The notes under the pieces: model-generated
Databases searched by the model: none
What the model was told of the DNA's origin: nothing
What the model saw: only the letters and a program-made list of their open reading frames with translations
Shown: piece by piece, positions 32,458 to 33,119 of the stretch
Layout: the number at the start of each line of letters is the position of its first letter
Numbering within the stretch: position 1 is the stretch's first letter
Made by a program: the position numbers and the translations under genes
DNA from: Acidobacteriota bacterium
GTDB taxonomy: Bacteria; Acidobacteriota; Terriglobia; Terriglobales; Acidobacteriaceae
Length of the DNA: 33,119 nucleotides
Reading direction: 5' to 3'
NCBI GenBank assembly: GCA_025359885.1
Contig: JANYDG010000022.1
Location: 1 to 33,119 of the forward strand

Positions 32458-33119
32458 CTAGTTCGAGGACGGGTCTGTAGCGGCAATCGGGTCGGAGGCT
32501 GGGTCGGGTGGATTGGTAACGAACATCGGGAGGTTTTCCCTGGAGAAGACGGGCAGGGTGAAGTGGAAGGCGGCTCCTGCGCCGAGCTCGCTTTCGGCCC
32601 AGATGCGTCCGCCGTGGGCCTGGACGAGGTGTTTGACGATGGCCAGGCCGAGGCCGGTGCCGCCGGAGTCTCGGGAACGTGCTTTGTCGACGCGGTAGAA
32701 GCGCTCGAAGATGCGGTTGAGGTGTTCGTAGGGGATGCCGGGGCCGAAGTCCTGGACCGTGAACTGGACTTCATTTTCTGCAGCTTTTGCGAAGACCAGG
32801 ATTTTGCCGCCCGATTTGCCGTATTTGAGGGCATTTTCGATGAGGTTTCCAAAGACCTGGGTCATGGCGTCGGGGTCTGCGAGGACGACGTCGACGGGGG
32901 CGCCGCCGGATTCGAGGAGGATGCCGGAATCGACGACGAGACCGGCGAGGGACTCGATGGCGTCCTGGACGAGGGCGGAGGCGCGGATGGGCTGGCGGCT
33001 GATTTTGTAGTCGGGGCTTTCGACACTGGCGAGGGCCAGCAGGTCTTCGGTAAGACGATTCATGCGGTTGGAGTTTTTGAGGATGATCTGGAGAAACTCG
33101 CGGGTGGTTTCCTGACGGG
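32458..33119 (-). CDS. PhoR-like sensor histidine kinase, C-terminal part
   Basis: The frame is open to the right edge of the window, so the sensor part and the phospho-accepting His are missing; 220 codons remain. What is left starts in the second helix of the HisKA domain (REFLQIILKNSNRMNRLTED) and continues into a full HATPase domain. The N-box is FGNLIENALKYG, G1 is VQDFGPGIP, the F-box is IFERFYRVDKARSRD and G2 is GGTGLGLAIVKHLVQAHGG. A 30-residue Pro/Asp tail ends the protein. Its place directly upstream of pstS suggests PhoR, the phosphate-regulon kinase, but sequence alone cannot separate PhoR from related kinases. phoB is not in the window and may lie further upstream. Confidence 0.88.
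   Translation of the reverse strand, partial: RQETTREFLQIILKNSNRMNRLTEDLLALASVESPDYKISRQPIRASALVQDAIESLAGLVVDSGILLESGGAPVDVVLADPDAMTQVFGNLIENALKYGKSGGKILVFAKAAENEVQFTVQDFGPGIPYEHLNRIFERFYRVDKARSRDSGGTGLGLAIVKHLVQAHGGRIWAESELGAGAAFHFTLPVFSRENLPMFVTNPPDPASDPIAATDPSSN

Noticed and set aside
1..33119. tRNA, rRNA, riboswitch or CRISPR arrays
   Set aside because: No cloverleaf, rRNA segment, known aptamer core or regular repeat-spacer pattern was noticed on either strand.

Overview
The window looks like chromosomal DNA of a high-GC Gram-negative bacterium, most probably an acidobacterium (Terriglobia/Acidobacteriaceae type). This is an inference from gene content and style: a GH172/DUF2961 glycosidase, an S53 protease with Ig-like repeats and a glycine-rich 'LAGC' C-terminus, a SCO1 protein with a CPLPDFC motif, a TonB-C-domain periplasmic protein, and hairpin-rich intergenic repeats. 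There is no rRNA, tRNA, CRISPR array, phage or insertion sequence.

Layout. 1-5.7 kb is housekeeping and accessory metabolism: the 3' end of a GH172 enzyme, an atypical SDR epimerase, a nitronate monooxygenase-like flavoprotein facing it, a small helix-turn-helix/low-complexity protein, a soluble MgtE-N/CBS protein, and a secreted protein of unknown function. 5.8-6.7 kb holds an RsbW-type anti-sigma kinase and its STAS antagonist, closed by a strong terminator. 7.0-8.5 kb (minus) is a LemA plus TPM-domain pair. 8.5-11.1 kb is oligopeptidase B followed by an overlapping TonB-C-domain protein. 11.2-12.8 kb is a lower-GC toxin-antitoxin island: vapBC (minus) and a divergent Xre/RES module (plus), with a nested inverted-repeat operator between them. 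13.0-15.2 kb (minus) is a small membrane protein plus an MsbA-like ABC exporter. 15.3-16.7 kb (minus) is a SCO1/CusF-like lipoprotein plus gluconokinase. 17.2-24.1 kb (plus) is an AddB/AddA-type helicase-nuclease pair. 24.5-27.4 kb is the secreted S53 (sedolisin) protease. 27.6-33.1 kb (minus) is the phosphate cluster, in transcription order phoR-like kinase (cut by the window end), pstS, pstC, pstA, pstB, phoU.

How genes work together. The Pst/PhoU/PhoR genes form one high-affinity phosphate uptake and sensing unit with overlapping or near-overlapping junctions from pstC to phoU. AddB and AddA overlap and would form one double-strand-break-processing complex. RsbW/RsbV-like proteins would form a partner switch, but no sigma factor is in view.

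The most striking large-scale signal is a base-composition switch. The plus strand is clearly C-rich up to about 14.9 kb and clearly G-rich from about 15.25 kb to the end, whichever strand is coding. That is the polarity expected at a replication origin, or of an inversion or misassembly boundary. Other points worth a look are the nested operator of the Xre/RES module, 22-bp and 24-bp perfect palindromes, a MITE-like 119-bp element, in-frame tandem repeats in both add genes, and an internal lipobox near the C-terminus of the S53 protease.
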